Below are positions 27,647 through 36,309 of a DNA stretch of 64,000 nt, piece by piece. Origin of the DNA: Tateyamaria omphalii (GTDB lineage Bacteria > Pseudomonadota > Alphaproteobacteria > Rhodobacterales > Rhodobacteraceae); contig NZ_JAHVHT010000001.1 in the NCBI RefSeq assembly GCF_019802125.1, positions 1,178,001 to 1,242,000 on the forward strand, given 5' to 3'. The stretch's first letter is position 1; every line of letters begins with the position of its first letter. The notes under the pieces are model-generated. The model ran no database searches and had not been told where the DNA came from. It saw nothing but the letters and a program-made list of their open reading frames with translations. A program made the position numbers and the translations under genes.

Positions 27647-27824
27647 CCCATTGTTGCGCAATGGGTCCTCCTATCGTTCGCTGCGGAGTGTGCGCAATGC
27701 GTACACCCCCTGTGCACCCCCCGTACACCGGTTGTGCACCGGGCTATGTGTTTGATGGATCTTGCGCACAATATATAGAGTTGGCCGATCCAAAGGCCGC
27801 GCTGGCGCGCGACGACGTTTTTTA
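27647..27824. other. Intergenic region with four GTRCACC repeats at 11-bp period
   Basis: No gene. It holds GTACACC/GTGCACC units at 27701, 27712, 27723 and 27734, exactly 11 bp apart, alternating A and G at the third position. Several TGCGCA-containing sites (27654, 27688, 27762) flank them. It lies between olsA and the REP-like element ahead of rpsB. Confidence 0.6.
27701..27740. repeat. Four-unit direct repeat GTRCACC, period 11 bp
   Basis: Units GTACACC, GTGCACC, GTACACC, GTGCACC start at 27701, 27712, 27723 and 27734. The spacing of 11 bp puts each unit on nearly the same face of the helix, as in cooperative binding-site arrays. Confidence 0.7.
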
Positions 27825-27877
27825 GGGGCTCTGCCCCGTCCTGCGGACTCCCCGAAGTATTTTCAGCCAGAAGAAGG
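27825..27877. repeat. REP-like intergenic element
   Basis: A short GGGGC-TCT-GCCCC hairpin is followed by GTCC..GGAC and TCCCCGAAGTATTTT..GCCAGAAGAAG. A degenerate, inverted relative lies at 38025-38072. I know similar elements as common intergenic repeats in roseobacter genomes. Confidence 0.55.
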
Positions 27878-27905
27878 GGCATTGCGATTGGAGGGCATTT
27901 GGGGC

Positions 27906-27934
27906 TTGTCAATTGGGGGCTGCTGCCGTAAGGC
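27906..27934 (+). promoter_or_regulatory. Candidate rpsB promoter
   Basis: TTGTCA and TAAGGC separated by 17 bases, upstream of a leader of about 120 bases before rpsB. The -10 is weak. The GC-rich leader (27935-28054) may include an autoregulatory fold for S2, but I could not draw a convincing one. Confidence 0.35.
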
Positions 27935-28054
27935 CCGCGCATCAATCCGCAATTCGGGGCGGGCAGATGGGGGAGACATCCCCAAATGTCCACCGGTTGG
28001 TGCAGTCGCGCTGATACCCCGGACGAGGCGAAAACCGGAAAAAGGATAAAGCAC

Positions 28055-28858
28055 ATGGCTCTTCCCGAGTTCACCATGCGCCAGCTGCTGGAAGCAGGCG
28101 TTCACTTTGGTCACCAGACACAGCGTTGGAACCCGCGTATGTCGCCGTTCATCTACGGCTCGCGCAACGGCATCCACATCATGGACCTGACGCAGACCGT
28201 TCCTATGCTGGACCAGGCGCTGCAAGCGATCCGCGACACCGTTGCCAAGGGCGGCCGCGTTCTGTTCGTGGGCACAAAGCGCCAGGCGTCGCAGCCGGTG
28301 GCGGAAGCCGCTGAGAAATGCGCGCAGTATTATATGAACCACCGTTGGCTGGGTGGCACGCTGACCAACTGGCAAACCGTGTCGCAGTCGATCAACCGTC
28401 TGAAGTCTATCGACGAGCAGGCCGAGACCGGGTTCGAAGGTCTGACCAAGAAAGAGCGTCTGGGCATGGAGCGTGACCAGAGCAAGCTGCAAGCCTCGCT
28501 GGGCGGTATCCGCGAGATGGGCGGTCGTCCTGACCTGCTGTTCGTCATCGACGTCAAGAAAGAAGCGCTGGCCGTGGCCGAAGCCAACAAGCTGGGCATT
28601 CCGGTTGTGGCTGTTGTCGACACCAACTGCTCGCCCGATGGTGTGGACTACATCATCCCCGGCAACGACGATGCGGCCCGTGCCATCGCGCTGTACTGCG
28701 ATCTGGCCTCGCGGGCGGCGCTGGACGGCATGAGCGCCCAACTGGGTGCGGCTGGCGTTGACCTGGGTGCGATGGAAGAAGCGCCCGTCGAGGAAGCTGT
28801 GGCTGAAGAGGCCCCTGCCGCTGAAGAAGCTGCAGCCGAAGCACCTGCCGAGAGCTGA
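28055..28858 (+). CDS. rpsB: 30S ribosomal protein S2
   Basis: A 267-residue S2 with [20 protein letters not shown] near the start, [14 protein letters not shown] and [21 protein letters not shown]. The last 35 residues are an Ala/Glu-rich tail common in alphaproteobacteria. ATG 28055 follows an AAAAAGGATAAA; the frame upstream to 27986 is in the leader. It is followed by tsf in the standard rpsB-tsf operon. Confidence 0.95.
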   Translation: MALPEFTMRQLLEAGVHFGHQTQRWNPRMSPFIYGSRNGIHIMDLTQTVPMLDQALQAIRDTVAKGGRVLFVGTKRQASQPVAEAAEKCAQYYMNHRWLGGTLTNWQTVSQSINRLKSIDEQAETGFEGLTKKERLGMERDQSKLQASLGGIREMGGRPDLLFVIDVKKEALAVAEANKLGIPVVAVVDTNCSPDGVDYIIPGNDDAARAIALYCDLASRAALDGMSAQLGAAGVDLGAMEEAPVEEAVAEEAPAAEEAAAEAPAES

Positions 28859-28931
28859 AGCGTCACGGAACTGACATATGCGGCGGGCTAAGCCCTGCCG
28901 CATCACACACCTATTTGAGGAGAGCCAAAAG

Positions 28932-29807
28932 ATGGCAATCACAGCAGCATTGGTGAAAGAACTGCGCGACAGCACCGGCGCAGGCATGATGGACGCGAAA
29001 AAAGCGCTGACCGAGACCGGTGGCGATATGGAAGCCGCCGTGGACTGGCTGCGCACCAAGGGTCTGGCGAAAGCGGCCAAGAAATCGGGCCGTACGGCTG
29101 CCGAAGGTCTTGTCGCCGTTGTCGTTGACGGTGGCACGGGTGTCGCGGTCGAGGTGAACTCGGAAACCGATTTCGTCGGCAAGAATGCCGAGTTTCAGGA
29201 GATGGTGTCGGGCATCGCCAAAGCGGCCCTGAACGTCGACGATGTGGAGGCGCTGGTTGCAGCCGATATGGGCGGCAAATCGGTCGCTGATGTGGTCACT
29301 GACAAGATCGCGACCATTGGCGAGAACATGTCTGTCCGTCGTATGGCCAAGATTTCCGGAGGCACTGTTGTGTCCTATGTCCACAATGCCGCGACTGCTG
29401 GGATGGGCAAGATCGGCGTACTGGTGGCCATGGATGGTGGTGACGAGGCGTTTGGCAAGCAGGTGGCGATGCACATCGCGGCCGTGAACCCTGCCGCTCT
29501 GTCCGAAGCTGACATGGACCCCGCCGTGGTCGAGAAAGAAAAGCAGGTCCAGATGGACATCGCTCGCGAGAGCGGCAAGCCCGAGCAGGTCATCGAAAAG
29601 ATGATCGTGGGTCGGATGAAGAAGTTCGTGGCCGAAGCGACGCTGCTGAACCAATCCTTTGTTGTGAACCCTGACCTGACGGTCGAGGCCGCAGCGACCG
29701 AAGCAGGCGCGACCATCACCGGGTTTGCCCGTCTGGAAGTGGGCGAAGGTATCGAGGTCGAGAAAGAAGACTTTGCTGCCGAGGTTGCGAAAGCTGCTCA
29801 GGGCTAA
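28932..29807 (+). CDS. tsf: Translation elongation factor Ts
   Basis: A 291-residue guanine-nucleotide exchange factor for EF-Tu. It shows the UBA-like N-domain with [16 protein letters not shown], the TDF contact motif in [10 protein letters not shown] and the [15 protein letters not shown]-terminal segment. ATG 28932 is preceded by GAGGAGAGCC. A terminator follows at 29831-29862. Confidence 0.95.
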   Translation: MAITAALVKELRDSTGAGMMDAKKALTETGGDMEAAVDWLRTKGLAKAAKKSGRTAAEGLVAVVVDGGTGVAVEVNSETDFVGKNAEFQEMVSGIAKAALNVDDVEALVAADMGGKSVADVVTDKIATIGENMSVRRMAKISGGTVVSYVHNAATAGMGKIGVLVAMDGGDEAFGKQVAMHIAAVNPAALSEADMDPAVVEKEKQVQMDIARESGKPEQVIEKMIVGRMKKFVAEATLLNQSFVVNPDLTVEAAATEAGATITGFARLEVGEGIEVEKEDFAAEVAKAAQG

Positions 29808-29830
29808 GACCTCTCTTGCATTCAATTGGA

Positions 29831-29862
29831 AACGGCGCGTCCATGGGGGCGCGCCGTTTTGC
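29831..29862 (+). terminator. Rho-independent terminator after tsf
   Basis: AACGGCGC (29831-29838) and GCGCCGTT (29851-29858) form the stem, with T bases following. An ATG inside the loop is not used as a start. Confidence 0.75.
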
Positions 29863-29878
29863 TTTGGAGGTGGTGGTC

Positions 29879-30790
29879 ATGCTGGATGTTGGGGATGGTC
29901 ACCGGTTGTGGTTCGAGCAGAAGGGGCAGGGCGTGGATGCGCTGGTTCTGCACGGTGGGCCCGGATCGGTATGCCGACCGCAGCACTACGATTTGTTTGA
30001 TCTGAACCGATACCGCGTGACCTTGTTGGATCAGCGCGGCTGTGGTCGGTCGACACCGTCTGCATCCGAAACACTGGCTGCGCTTGCATCCAATACGACG
30101 ACACATCTGATCAGTGACATCGAAGCCCTGCGCATCCACCTTGGTGTCGACGCGTGGGTGCTGTTTGGTGGGTCCTGGGGCACGACCCTTGCCCTGGCCT
30201 ATGCCCAGGCGCACCCAACGCGCGTGCGGGCGATGGTGCTGGCCGGGGTCGCCACCACGGCAGCGCGCGATCTGCAATGGTTGTATGGTGACATCGGGGC
30301 AATGTTTCCCGAAGCCTATGACGCATTTTGCGAGCATGTGCCGGGGGTCGGTGACAGCCCGCTCAAGACGCCCATGAGGATCAGGGCTTACGCTGATCTG
30401 CTGCGCGATCCGGATCATGCACAAGCCGCGGCTGATGCCTGGTGCCAGTGGGAGACAGCCATTTTCGGCGGCGACATTGGCGATCCGGCATCCCGATATG
30501 CAGACCCCGCCTTCAGGTTGGGCTTTGCCCGCATTGTGACGCACTATTTTGCACATGGCGCCTGGCTGAGTGACGATGAACTGCGCGAGAATGTCGCGAT
30601 CCTGGCGCATATTCAGTGCAAGATGATCCACAGCAGGTTCGATCCGTCCTGCCCCTTACGTGGTCCCTGGGCTCTTTCAAGGGAGTGGCCAGCATCAGAA
30701 CTCCGGGTTCTGGGGGGTGCGACACACTCAGCGTTGGATACGGAGATGACGGTGGCAATACGCGCGGCGACGGACGCTCTGGGCGTTTAG
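29879..30790 (+). CDS. Proline iminopeptidase-like alpha/beta hydrolase
   Basis: A 303-residue alpha/beta hydrolase with the oxyanion loop HGGPGS (residues 25-30), DQRGCGRS and the nucleophile elbow GGSWGTT (Ser99). SRFDPSCP and a late GGATHSA supply the likely Asp and His of the triad. These match the prolyl aminopeptidase family (S33), which trims N-terminal proline from peptides. ATG 29879 has GGAGG about eight bases upstream; the longer frame would start inside the terminator hairpin. Confidence 0.8.
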   Translation: MLDVGDGHRLWFEQKGQGVDALVLHGGPGSVCRPQHYDLFDLNRYRVTLLDQRGCGRSTPSASETLAALASNTTTHLISDIEALRIHLGVDAWVLFGGSWGTTLALAYAQAHPTRVRAMVLAGVATTAARDLQWLYGDIGAMFPEAYDAFCEHVPGVGDSPLKTPMRIRAYADLLRDPDHAQAAADAWCQWETAIFGGDIGDPASRYADPAFRLGFARIVTHYFAHGAWLSDDELRENVAILAHIQCKMIHSRFDPSCPLRGPWALSREWPASELRVLGGATHSALDTEMTVAIRAATDALGV

Positions 30791-30799
30791 GGGGAAGTT

Positions 30800-30837
30800 G
30801 GGCGGGACCGCGTTTGGGGTCGCAATCCCGCCCGTTT
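30800..30837 (+). terminator. Hairpin terminator after the S33 hydrolase
   Basis: GGGCGGGA (30800-30807) and TCCCGCCC (30826-30833) pair, followed by GTTTG. The inner loop can add further pairs. Confidence 0.55.
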
Positions 30838-31158
30838 GTCGGCGTCCTTGGCCACGGGGATGAGACACGTGGACGCTACAAATCCGACTCACCTGTCGAT
30901 GAATAAACAGGTGAGCCGGCTCCGGATAACCGGTCGAAACGAAGAGCCCCCGAAATAATGAGAGATTCGCCTCGCTGTTCCCTGGCTAAAGCCACCACTC
31001 ACGGAACACGCATACAATGACAAATTTAAGCGGGATTGGCAAAGTGGGGGATTCCTTACCTAACGGTCAAAAATTAGTATTGACGTAAGGTTTGTTGCAA
31101 TTTTGTTTCAAAAGGGAGTGCCGGACCGGGACGGGTCAGATGCAAGAACTCCATATTT
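30838..31158. other. Intergenic region without a gene
   Basis: AT-richer than its surroundings. It contains a 7-bp inverted repeat (CACCTGT at 30890 / ACAGGTG at 30907) and an interrupted dyad CCTTAC..GGTCAA...TTGACG..TAAGG around 31055-31091. No open frame, tRNA or known RNA was recognised. Confidence 0.4.
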
Positions 31159-31758
31159 TCATAGAGAAAAGTGGCTTTCCAGCGGCTCCCATTCCGTATT
31201 GATTTCAAGCGTTTCGCGATCAAACATGAGAAGATTTCCGCCACCGCCGGGGCCTTGATCGTAGGTGCGCGTGATGGGATATCCCTTTGCTGCACAAAAA
31301 AGCAGCGTTCCAACGGCACCGTGTCCAACAATCAACACATCACCCTCCGGTGCTTCGCGCAATGCGTGTTTAACGCTGCCGAGAATCCTTGATTGTGCAT
31401 CGACTGCACGTTCCCACCCGCGAATGGATTCTTTTGGATTTCCGAAGAATGCGTCAGCAACCTCTTCGAATTCGCTCGGCGGCAGAAAACCGGTCGAGGA
31501 TCGGTCGTTTTCATAACCATCGGCGGCAATTCGCATATCCAAGCCGAGTGCGCGCGCAATAGGTGCGGCAGCGTCGCGCGCCTTGCGTTCGGGGCTGGAA
31601 TAGACCGCTACGGTGTCGGATAGCCTGTCAGTCGCAACAGCCGCGAGCGCACTGATGCGGCTTTGCCCCACGGCATTCAGTGGCCACTGGGTTATTTCGA
31701 CATCCGGGTCTATCTGAACCTGCGGGTGGCTCAGATAACGCAAGACTGCATTTGGCAT
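31159..31758 (-). CDS. Histidine phosphatase family protein, SHP variant
   Basis: A 199-residue member of the phosphoglycerate-mutase-like superfamily. The catalytic His region reads YLSHPQV instead of the usual LRHG, keeping His11 but losing the preceding Arg. The second Arg (SSPERKARDAA) and second His (IVGHGAVG) motifs are present, and I believe the SHP form exists as a known subgroup. Substrate is unknown. It lies 11 bp after the LuxR gene on the same strand, so it may be in the same transcript. Confidence 0.78.
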   Translation of the reverse strand: MPNAVLRYLSHPQVQIDPDVEITQWPLNAVGQSRISALAAVATDRLSDTVAVYSSPERKARDAAAPIARALGLDMRIAADGYENDRSSTGFLPPSEFEEVADAFFGNPKESIRGWERAVDAQSRILGSVKHALREAPEGDVLIVGHGAVGTLLFCAAKGYPITRTYDQGPGGGGNLLMFDRETLEINTEWEPLESHFSL

Positions 31759-31769
31759 CGGCTTATCAG

Positions 31770-32519
31770 CTAGGCTTCGAGAATGAACATCTGGTTCGCA
31801 AAGGCCGCCTTGAGTACGGCCTGTGCTGTGGTTTCAACGGCCAGCGCCTCGCGTGCAAGCCGCAAATGCTTTTCGACCGTGGCTGACGTCAAACCCATCA
31901 GCACTGCAATATCCTGCATCGTCTTGCCATCACCAACCCATTCCAACGCTTCGCGTTGCCGTTTGGTCAGCGACCGGTTGGGCGCGCTGTAGGGCAGGGT
32001 GAGAATCTTCAGGTGGGCCACGTTATTCATCAGGTGGATGTCGCGGCCGTGCTCAGCCCAGATCGCATCGACATCTTCCTGGGTCATTCCCTCGCGCGCT
32101 GTCAGTGCGATCGCTCCCTTGGACCGCGCCGATACGGACTTGAAGCTGATTGTGTAGCCTGCGGTAACGCCCATGGAGTAGTTGAACTCCAATACACGCT
32201 GTTCCGATGGCGTGAGCGTTTGGGTCGATTGCATCTGTGCCAGGATGCCCCAGCTGCATGCACCTTCGTTGTTCAGGGCCCAATTGACCATCGGCGCGTG
32301 GACATAGTGCTGTTCGCCCAGAAAGGTGTCGGTGTATTCCTTGGCATGGTTTGTCAGGATAATGAAATCTTCGGGGTCGCCCAGCGACGTGCCCGAGCGG
32401 TAGCGCGTAAACCCGTAGATCAGTCGGTCGAAACCATATTCTTCCATCTTCCGGGTGTGGGCTTCCCACAGCTCTTCGATGGTCTGGCAATTCGACAACC
32501 TGTGCAGATAGCTTTTCAC
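31770..32519 (-). CDS. LuxR-type regulator (solo) with altered ligand pocket
   Basis: A 249-residue regulator: autoinducer-binding-type domain (about 1-165) and a C-terminal LuxR HTH (LTKRQREALEWVGDGKT onward, about 180-240). An ungapped match of residues 56-90 to TraR, from memory, places Tyr62 at the invariant Trp57, Phe66 at Tyr61 and Ala75 at Asp70, while Pro76 and Trp90 match Pro71 and Trp85. No luxI is visible in the window. It overlaps aroQ by four bases. It may sense a non-acylhomoserine-lactone ligand, or none. Confidence 0.85.
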   Translation of the reverse strand: MKSYLHRLSNCQTIEELWEAHTRKMEEYGFDRLIYGFTRYRSGTSLGDPEDFIILTNHAKEYTDTFLGEQHYVHAPMVNWALNNEGACSWGILAQMQSTQTLTPSEQRVLEFNYSMGVTAGYTISFKSVSARSKGAIALTAREGMTQEDVDAIWAEHGRDIHLMNNVAHLKILTLPYSAPNRSLTKRQREALEWVGDGKTMQDIAVLMGLTSATVEKHLRLAREALAVETTAQAVLKAAFANQMFILEA

Positions 32520-32959
32520 GTGCGTCCCCCAAGATGCCCGATCAATGCGTCAAGAGCCAAAGTATACCCAGCAACGCCGAAGCCGCAAATCATACCAACG
32601 GCCACGGGGGCGATATAGCTGCGGTGTCGAAACGTTTCACGCGCATGGATGTTGCTGAGATGCAGCTCGACCACGGGCAATTCAGCTCCGAGAATCGCGT
32701 CGTGGAGCGCGATGGACGTATGTGTATAGGCTCCGGCATTGAGCACGACACCGTCATGGGTGCCCTTGGCTGCGTGGATCGCATCGACAAGCGCACCTTC
32801 GTGGTTTGACTGTGCACAGGTCACGTCGAAACCGTTCGCGGTGCCGTGGTCACGGCATATCTGTTCCACCTCCGGCAGCGTGGTGGCGCCGTAGATCTCA
32901 GGTTGGCGTGTACCCAAAAGGTTCAGATTGGGCCCATTTAGAACCAGGACGGAAGTCAT
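32516..32959 (-). CDS. aroQ: 3-Dehydroquinate dehydratase, type II
   Basis: A 147-residue type II enzyme of the shikimate pathway. It starts with VLVLNGPNLNLLGTRQPEIYG (flavodoxin-like fold with the catalytic Tyr24-type loop), followed by QSNHEGALVD, NAGAYTHTSIAL and the ELHLSNIHARE motif with the catalytic His. It forms a dodecamer in the cytoplasm and makes 3-dehydroshikimate. Its gene runs into the LuxR gene, an unusual pairing that suggests co-transcription rather than functional coupling. Confidence 0.94.
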   Translation of the reverse strand: MTSVLVLNGPNLNLLGTRQPEIYGATTLPEVEQICRDHGTANGFDVTCAQSNHEGALVDAIHAAKGTHDGVVLNAGAYTHTSIALHDAILGAELPVVELHLSNIHARETFRHRSYIAPVAVGMICGFGVAGYTLALDALIGHLGGRT

Positions 32960-33021
32960 GGGGAATACCTTGATGTTCCAGTGGTGTTAGCGAGGTTTCA
33001 CCACATATGTCCAGTAGTACG

Positions 33022-33492
33022 TTATGGCTCTGGCAGAAACAGGGCCAATCCAAGCCATTCTGCAACAAGTGCCGGGGTGTCGACATCTGCAATTTCAATG
33101 GTCAGTTCGAGCGTGCGCAGGATTTCCGTGTCCGTGCGCTTGGTTGTATTGATCAGCGTGAAGCGGCCCCGAACCCGATGTCCGGGGCGCACCGGGGTCA
33201 GAAAGCGCAACCGGTTGAAGCCGTAGTTAATTCCCATGTGTTGCCCCGGCAGAAGCGGGAAGCAATCATACGCGAAGCGTGATGCAAGGCTGAGCGTCAG
33301 AAACCCGTGCGCAATCGTGCCGCCCAGATCCGTTTCCGCTGCGCGTGCGGTGTCGACATGGATCCATTGATCGTCATGTGTCACCTGGGCAAACTGGTCG
33401 ATCATGGTTTGGTCGATGCCAATCCACTTGGACACGCCCACCTCGGTGCCGATCTGCGCCGTCATGTCGGCAAGGGCGCGATCAATGCTCAT
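33022..33492 (-). CDS. MaoC-family (R)-specific enoyl-CoA hydratase-like protein
   Basis: A 156-residue hot-dog-fold hydratase. The catalytic Asp/His motif is seen in FAQVTHDDQWIHVD (near 34-46) and the substrate loop in GGTIAHGFLTLSL. These enzymes hydrate trans-2-enoyl-CoA to 3-hydroxyacyl-CoA. It overlaps the next MDR gene by four bases, so both are in one operon in a larger acyl-CoA region. Confidence 0.82.
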   Translation of the reverse strand: MSIDRALADMTAQIGTEVGVSKWIGIDQTMIDQFAQVTHDDQWIHVDTARAAETDLGGTIAHGFLTLSLASRFAYDCFPLLPGQHMGINYGFNRLRFLTPVRPGHRVRGRFTLINTTKRTDTEILRTLELTIEIADVDTPALVAEWLGLALFLPEP

Positions 33493-34490
33493 GGATCGGC
33501 CCCGACCCGAACCATGCGCTTGCCCGTATTGTCGCCGCTGAGCAGGCCAATCAACGCTTGCGGGGCGTTTTCCAGTCCTTCAACGATGTCTTCGGTCACC
33601 TTGATCTTGCCTTGCGCGACCCAGGCTTGCAGGGCGCGGGTTGCCTTGGCGTCGTCACGGGCGAAGTCCATGACAATGAACCCCTCCATACGCAGCCGTT
33701 TGACCACGACCACACCCGGCAAGTTCCGCGGACCGGTCGGGTGTGTTGTGTCGTATTGGCTGATCGCGCCGCAGCATACGACACGACCCCGCTCGTTCAT
33801 GAGCGCCAGCGTGGTTTCGAGGATCTCTCCGCCGACATTGTCGAAATAGACGTCGATCCCATCCGGACACGCGCTGCGCAGCGCTTTGAAGACGCCACCT
33901 GCGCGGTAGTCGACGCAGGCATCAAAACCAAGCTGGTCCGTCACGAATGCGCATTTCTCAGGCCCGCCCGCGATGCCCACGACCCGGCAACCGAGCGCCT
34001 TGCCGATCTGGCCCACGTAGCCGCCCACAGATCCCGCTGCGGCGCTGACCACGATGGTTTCACCAGCCAGCGGTTGCCCAATTTGCATAAGGCCATGAAA
34101 GGCTGTTTTGCCCGCGATGCCGTAGACGCTGAGCAGGTGGCTGATCGGTTGCACCTTGGGCAGTTTCTGCAGCTTATGGGCCGGGCGTATCACGTGGTCG
34201 GCCCAAACGCTTTCTGCCGCGACGATGTCACCAGGGACAAGGCGGGGCGACTTGCTCTCCATCACTTCGCAGATGGCGTATGTGGGCATGGCATCGCCCG
34301 CGTTGACTGCATCACGATAGGTGGCGCCCTGCATCCAGGAGCGGTTTGCCGCATCGATGCTCATCAGGATCGTACGCAGCAGCACCTCACCGTCTTGCGG
34401 CGTCGGCATGGGCACATCCTGCAACTCGAAATGTGAGGGTTCGAGCGCGCCTTGTGGCAGACTGGCGACAACAATCTGGCGGTTGGTCAT
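33489..34490 (-). CDS. NADP-dependent oxidoreductase, MDR superfamily (CurA/leukotriene B4 dehydrogenase-like)
   Basis: A 333-residue zinc-free medium-chain dehydrogenase. It has the NADP-binding GSVGGYVGQIGKALGCRVVG segment (about 158-178) and the DVYFDNVGGEIL motif typical of the CurA/YfmJ group that reduces double bonds of enones. It shares its operon with the MaoC gene, so it may process the same acyl-CoA or a related intermediate; substrate is unknown. Confidence 0.82.
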   Translation of the reverse strand: MTNRQIVVASLPQGALEPSHFELQDVPMPTPQDGEVLLRTILMSIDAANRSWMQGATYRDAVNAGDAMPTYAICEVMESKSPRLVPGDIVAAESVWADHVIRPAHKLQKLPKVQPISHLLSVYGIAGKTAFHGLMQIGQPLAGETIVVSAAAGSVGGYVGQIGKALGCRVVGIAGGPEKCAFVTDQLGFDACVDYRAGGVFKALRSACPDGIDVYFDNVGGEILETTLALMNERGRVVCCGAISQYDTTHPTGPRNLPGVVVVKRLRMEGFIVMDFARDDAKATRALQAWVAQGKIKVTEDIVEGLENAPQALIGLLSGDNTGKRMVRVGADP

Positions 34491-34516
34491 TGAACGGCTC
34501 CTGTATATGAAGGGGT

Positions 34517-35179
34517 ATGACGAAAGAGTATCGGCAACCTGTTTATGCGCCGCCTGTCGGGGCGGCAGATCTGTACTTGATCAGGCATGGCGAAAGTGCC
34601 CCCGCGCGACCGGGCGTGTCCTTTCCAATGAAGGATGGGCATGGGGATCCACCGCTTCACCCACAAGGCGAACGGCAGGCGGTTGCGGTCGGAGAGCGCC
34701 TGAAAAACGAAGCATTTGCTGCGCTTTACGTGACAAAGCTGACGCGAACGCATCAAACCGCAGCGCCGCTGGCAGCGCATTTGGGGCTGACACCGATTGA
34801 GAACCCGGATCTGCACGAGGTGCACCTGGGGGATTGGGACGGCGGTCTGTACCGGATCAAGGCCGCGGAAGGCGACCCGATCTATGCACATGTGCGGGAG
34901 ATACAGGATTGGGCGCCCATTCCGGGTGCTGAGACGCGCGATGCGTTCTTTACCCGCGTTCGCAAAGGGTTGATGGACATCGCTCGCGCACACAGGGACC
35001 AGCGCATTGCAGTCTTCGTGCACGGAGGGGTGATTGGCGCGGCGCTTGCCGTTGCCTCTGGCGCTGAACCGTTTTCCTTTCTGGGTGCTGCCAACGGATC
35101 GATCAGCCGACTGGTCATCCACGATGAGCGAATGAGTGTGCGGGGGTTCAACGACACGCAGCATCTTTCCCACCTCTAG
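34517..35179 (+). CDS. Histidine phosphatase family protein (phosphoglycerate-mutase-like)
   Basis: A 220-residue protein with the full catalytic set: LIRHGES (His near 24), the Arg of TKLTRTHQTA, Glu in EVHLGDW and the second His in VFVHGGVIG. It hydrolyses a phosphate ester by a phospho-histidine intermediate; the substrate is open. The stop codon TAG overlaps the TAG of the convergent quinone oxidoreductase gene, sharing a CTAG. Confidence 0.85.
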   Translation: MTKEYRQPVYAPPVGAADLYLIRHGESAPARPGVSFPMKDGHGDPPLHPQGERQAVAVGERLKNEAFAALYVTKLTRTHQTAAPLAAHLGLTPIENPDLHEVHLGDWDGGLYRIKAAEGDPIYAHVREIQDWAPIPGAETRDAFFTRVRKGLMDIARAHRDQRIAVFVHGGVIGAALAVASGAEPFSFLGAANGSISRLVIHDERMSVRGFNDTQHLSHL

Positions 35180-36171
35180 GAGTTCGTCAGCACCACTTTC
35201 CCCAATACCTTGCGGTCTGCGATCAGGGCCAGCGCCTTGGCCGCCTCCTGCATCGGGAAGCTGGCCGAGATGCGCGGTTTGACTTGCCCTTTTTCATACA
35301 TATCAAAGAGCTCCGAGACGTTCTGCATGTGCGCAACCGGGTCACGATAGATGGATGCGCCCCAGAAGACTCCGACGATTTGGCATGATTTCAGCAAGGT
35401 CAGGTTGAGGGGGATCGACGGGATGCCAGCCGGAAACCCGACAACGAGGAAACGGCCGCCCCATCCCATGGAGCGGATTACCGGTTCGGCATAGTCTCCG
35501 CCCACCGCGTCATAGGCGACGTTTACCCCGTCAGGCCCTGCCACCTTCTTGATGTCTGCCGACAGCGCTTTCTGGGCATCCCGATCCATCTGGCGCGGGT
35601 AGATGATCGCGGCATCTGCGCCAAGCTCGCTGCAAAAATCGGCCTTCTCCTGCGAGCTGACCGCAGCGATCACACGCGCGCCTGCAGCCTTGCCCAACTC
35701 GATGGCAGCCGCCCCGACGCCACCCGCGGCGCCCAGAACCAGCAGAGTTTCACCCGATTTCAATTCTGCACGGTTTTTCAAAGCGTAGTGCGACGTACCG
35801 TATGTGAAAATGAAACATGCCGCATCCTCGAAGGGCATGTTGTCCGGTATCTTCACACACGCCATGGCCTGGGCACATAAATGCGTTGTGAAACCACCAA
35901 AACCGGTCATGGCCAGCACGCGGTCACCTACTGCGAGGTTGGTCACGCCTTCGCCCAAGGCTTCAACCACCCCCGCGACCTCGCCACCGGGAGCAAAGGG
36001 GCGGGGCGGCTTTACCTGGTAGAGATCACGTATGATCAGGGTGTCCGGAAAGTTCACGCCCGCCGCTTTGACGGCGATTCGCACCTCACCCTTCTTCGGT
36101 TCGGGCACTGGCCCCTCTGTCCATTCCAAGGTTTCGGGCCCGCCGGGGGCGGTGCTGAGCATGGCGTGCAT
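35176..36171 (-). CDS. NADPH:quinone oxidoreductase-like MDR protein
   Basis: A 331-residue zinc-free MDR enzyme. The N-terminal GroES-like part has EVRIAVKAAGVNFPDTLIIR, followed by the nucleotide-binding LVLGAAGGVGAAAIELGKAAG motif (about 145-165) and a NVAYDAVGG segment. ATG 36171 follows GGGAGGACC and matches the family start (MHAMLS); an upstream in-frame extension to 36873 covers the divergent SDR gene and is rejected. Substrate is unknown. Confidence 0.85.
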   Translation of the reverse strand: MHAMLSTAPGGPETLEWTEGPVPEPKKGEVRIAVKAAGVNFPDTLIIRDLYQVKPPRPFAPGGEVAGVVEALGEGVTNLAVGDRVLAMTGFGGFTTHLCAQAMACVKIPDNMPFEDAACFIFTYGTSHYALKNRAELKSGETLLVLGAAGGVGAAAIELGKAAGARVIAAVSSQEKADFCSELGADAAIIYPRQMDRDAQKALSADIKKVAGPDGVNVAYDAVGGDYAEPVIRSMGWGGRFLVVGFPAGIPSIPLNLTLLKSCQIVGVFWGASIYRDPVAHMQNVSELFDMYEKGQVKPRISASFPMQEAAKALALIADRKVLGKVVLTNS

Positions 36172-36309
36172 ATCGGGTCCTCCCACCCATGACGTAACGG
36201 CAGGGGTGCAAACCGTCTGCCTTTGCCACATCCTGCAGTTGAGGAGATGCTGCTGTAAAGCGGCAAGCCCGGGCGACGTAACGGTAGCCTGCGCAAGGGA
36301 GGATAAGCG

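Noticed and set aside
27701-27740. CRISPR array
   Set aside because: Units are seven bases with four-base spacers; there are no 25-40-bp repeats or spacers and no cas genes nearby.
27863-29182. 439-residue minus-strand frame over rpsB and tsf
   Set aside because: Antisense to two certain translation genes; composition is that of a mirror frame.
35170-35185. Terminator between the convergent phosphatase and quinone oxidoreductase genes
   Set aside because: The genes share a CTAG stop overlap and no hairpin with a T-run lies there.
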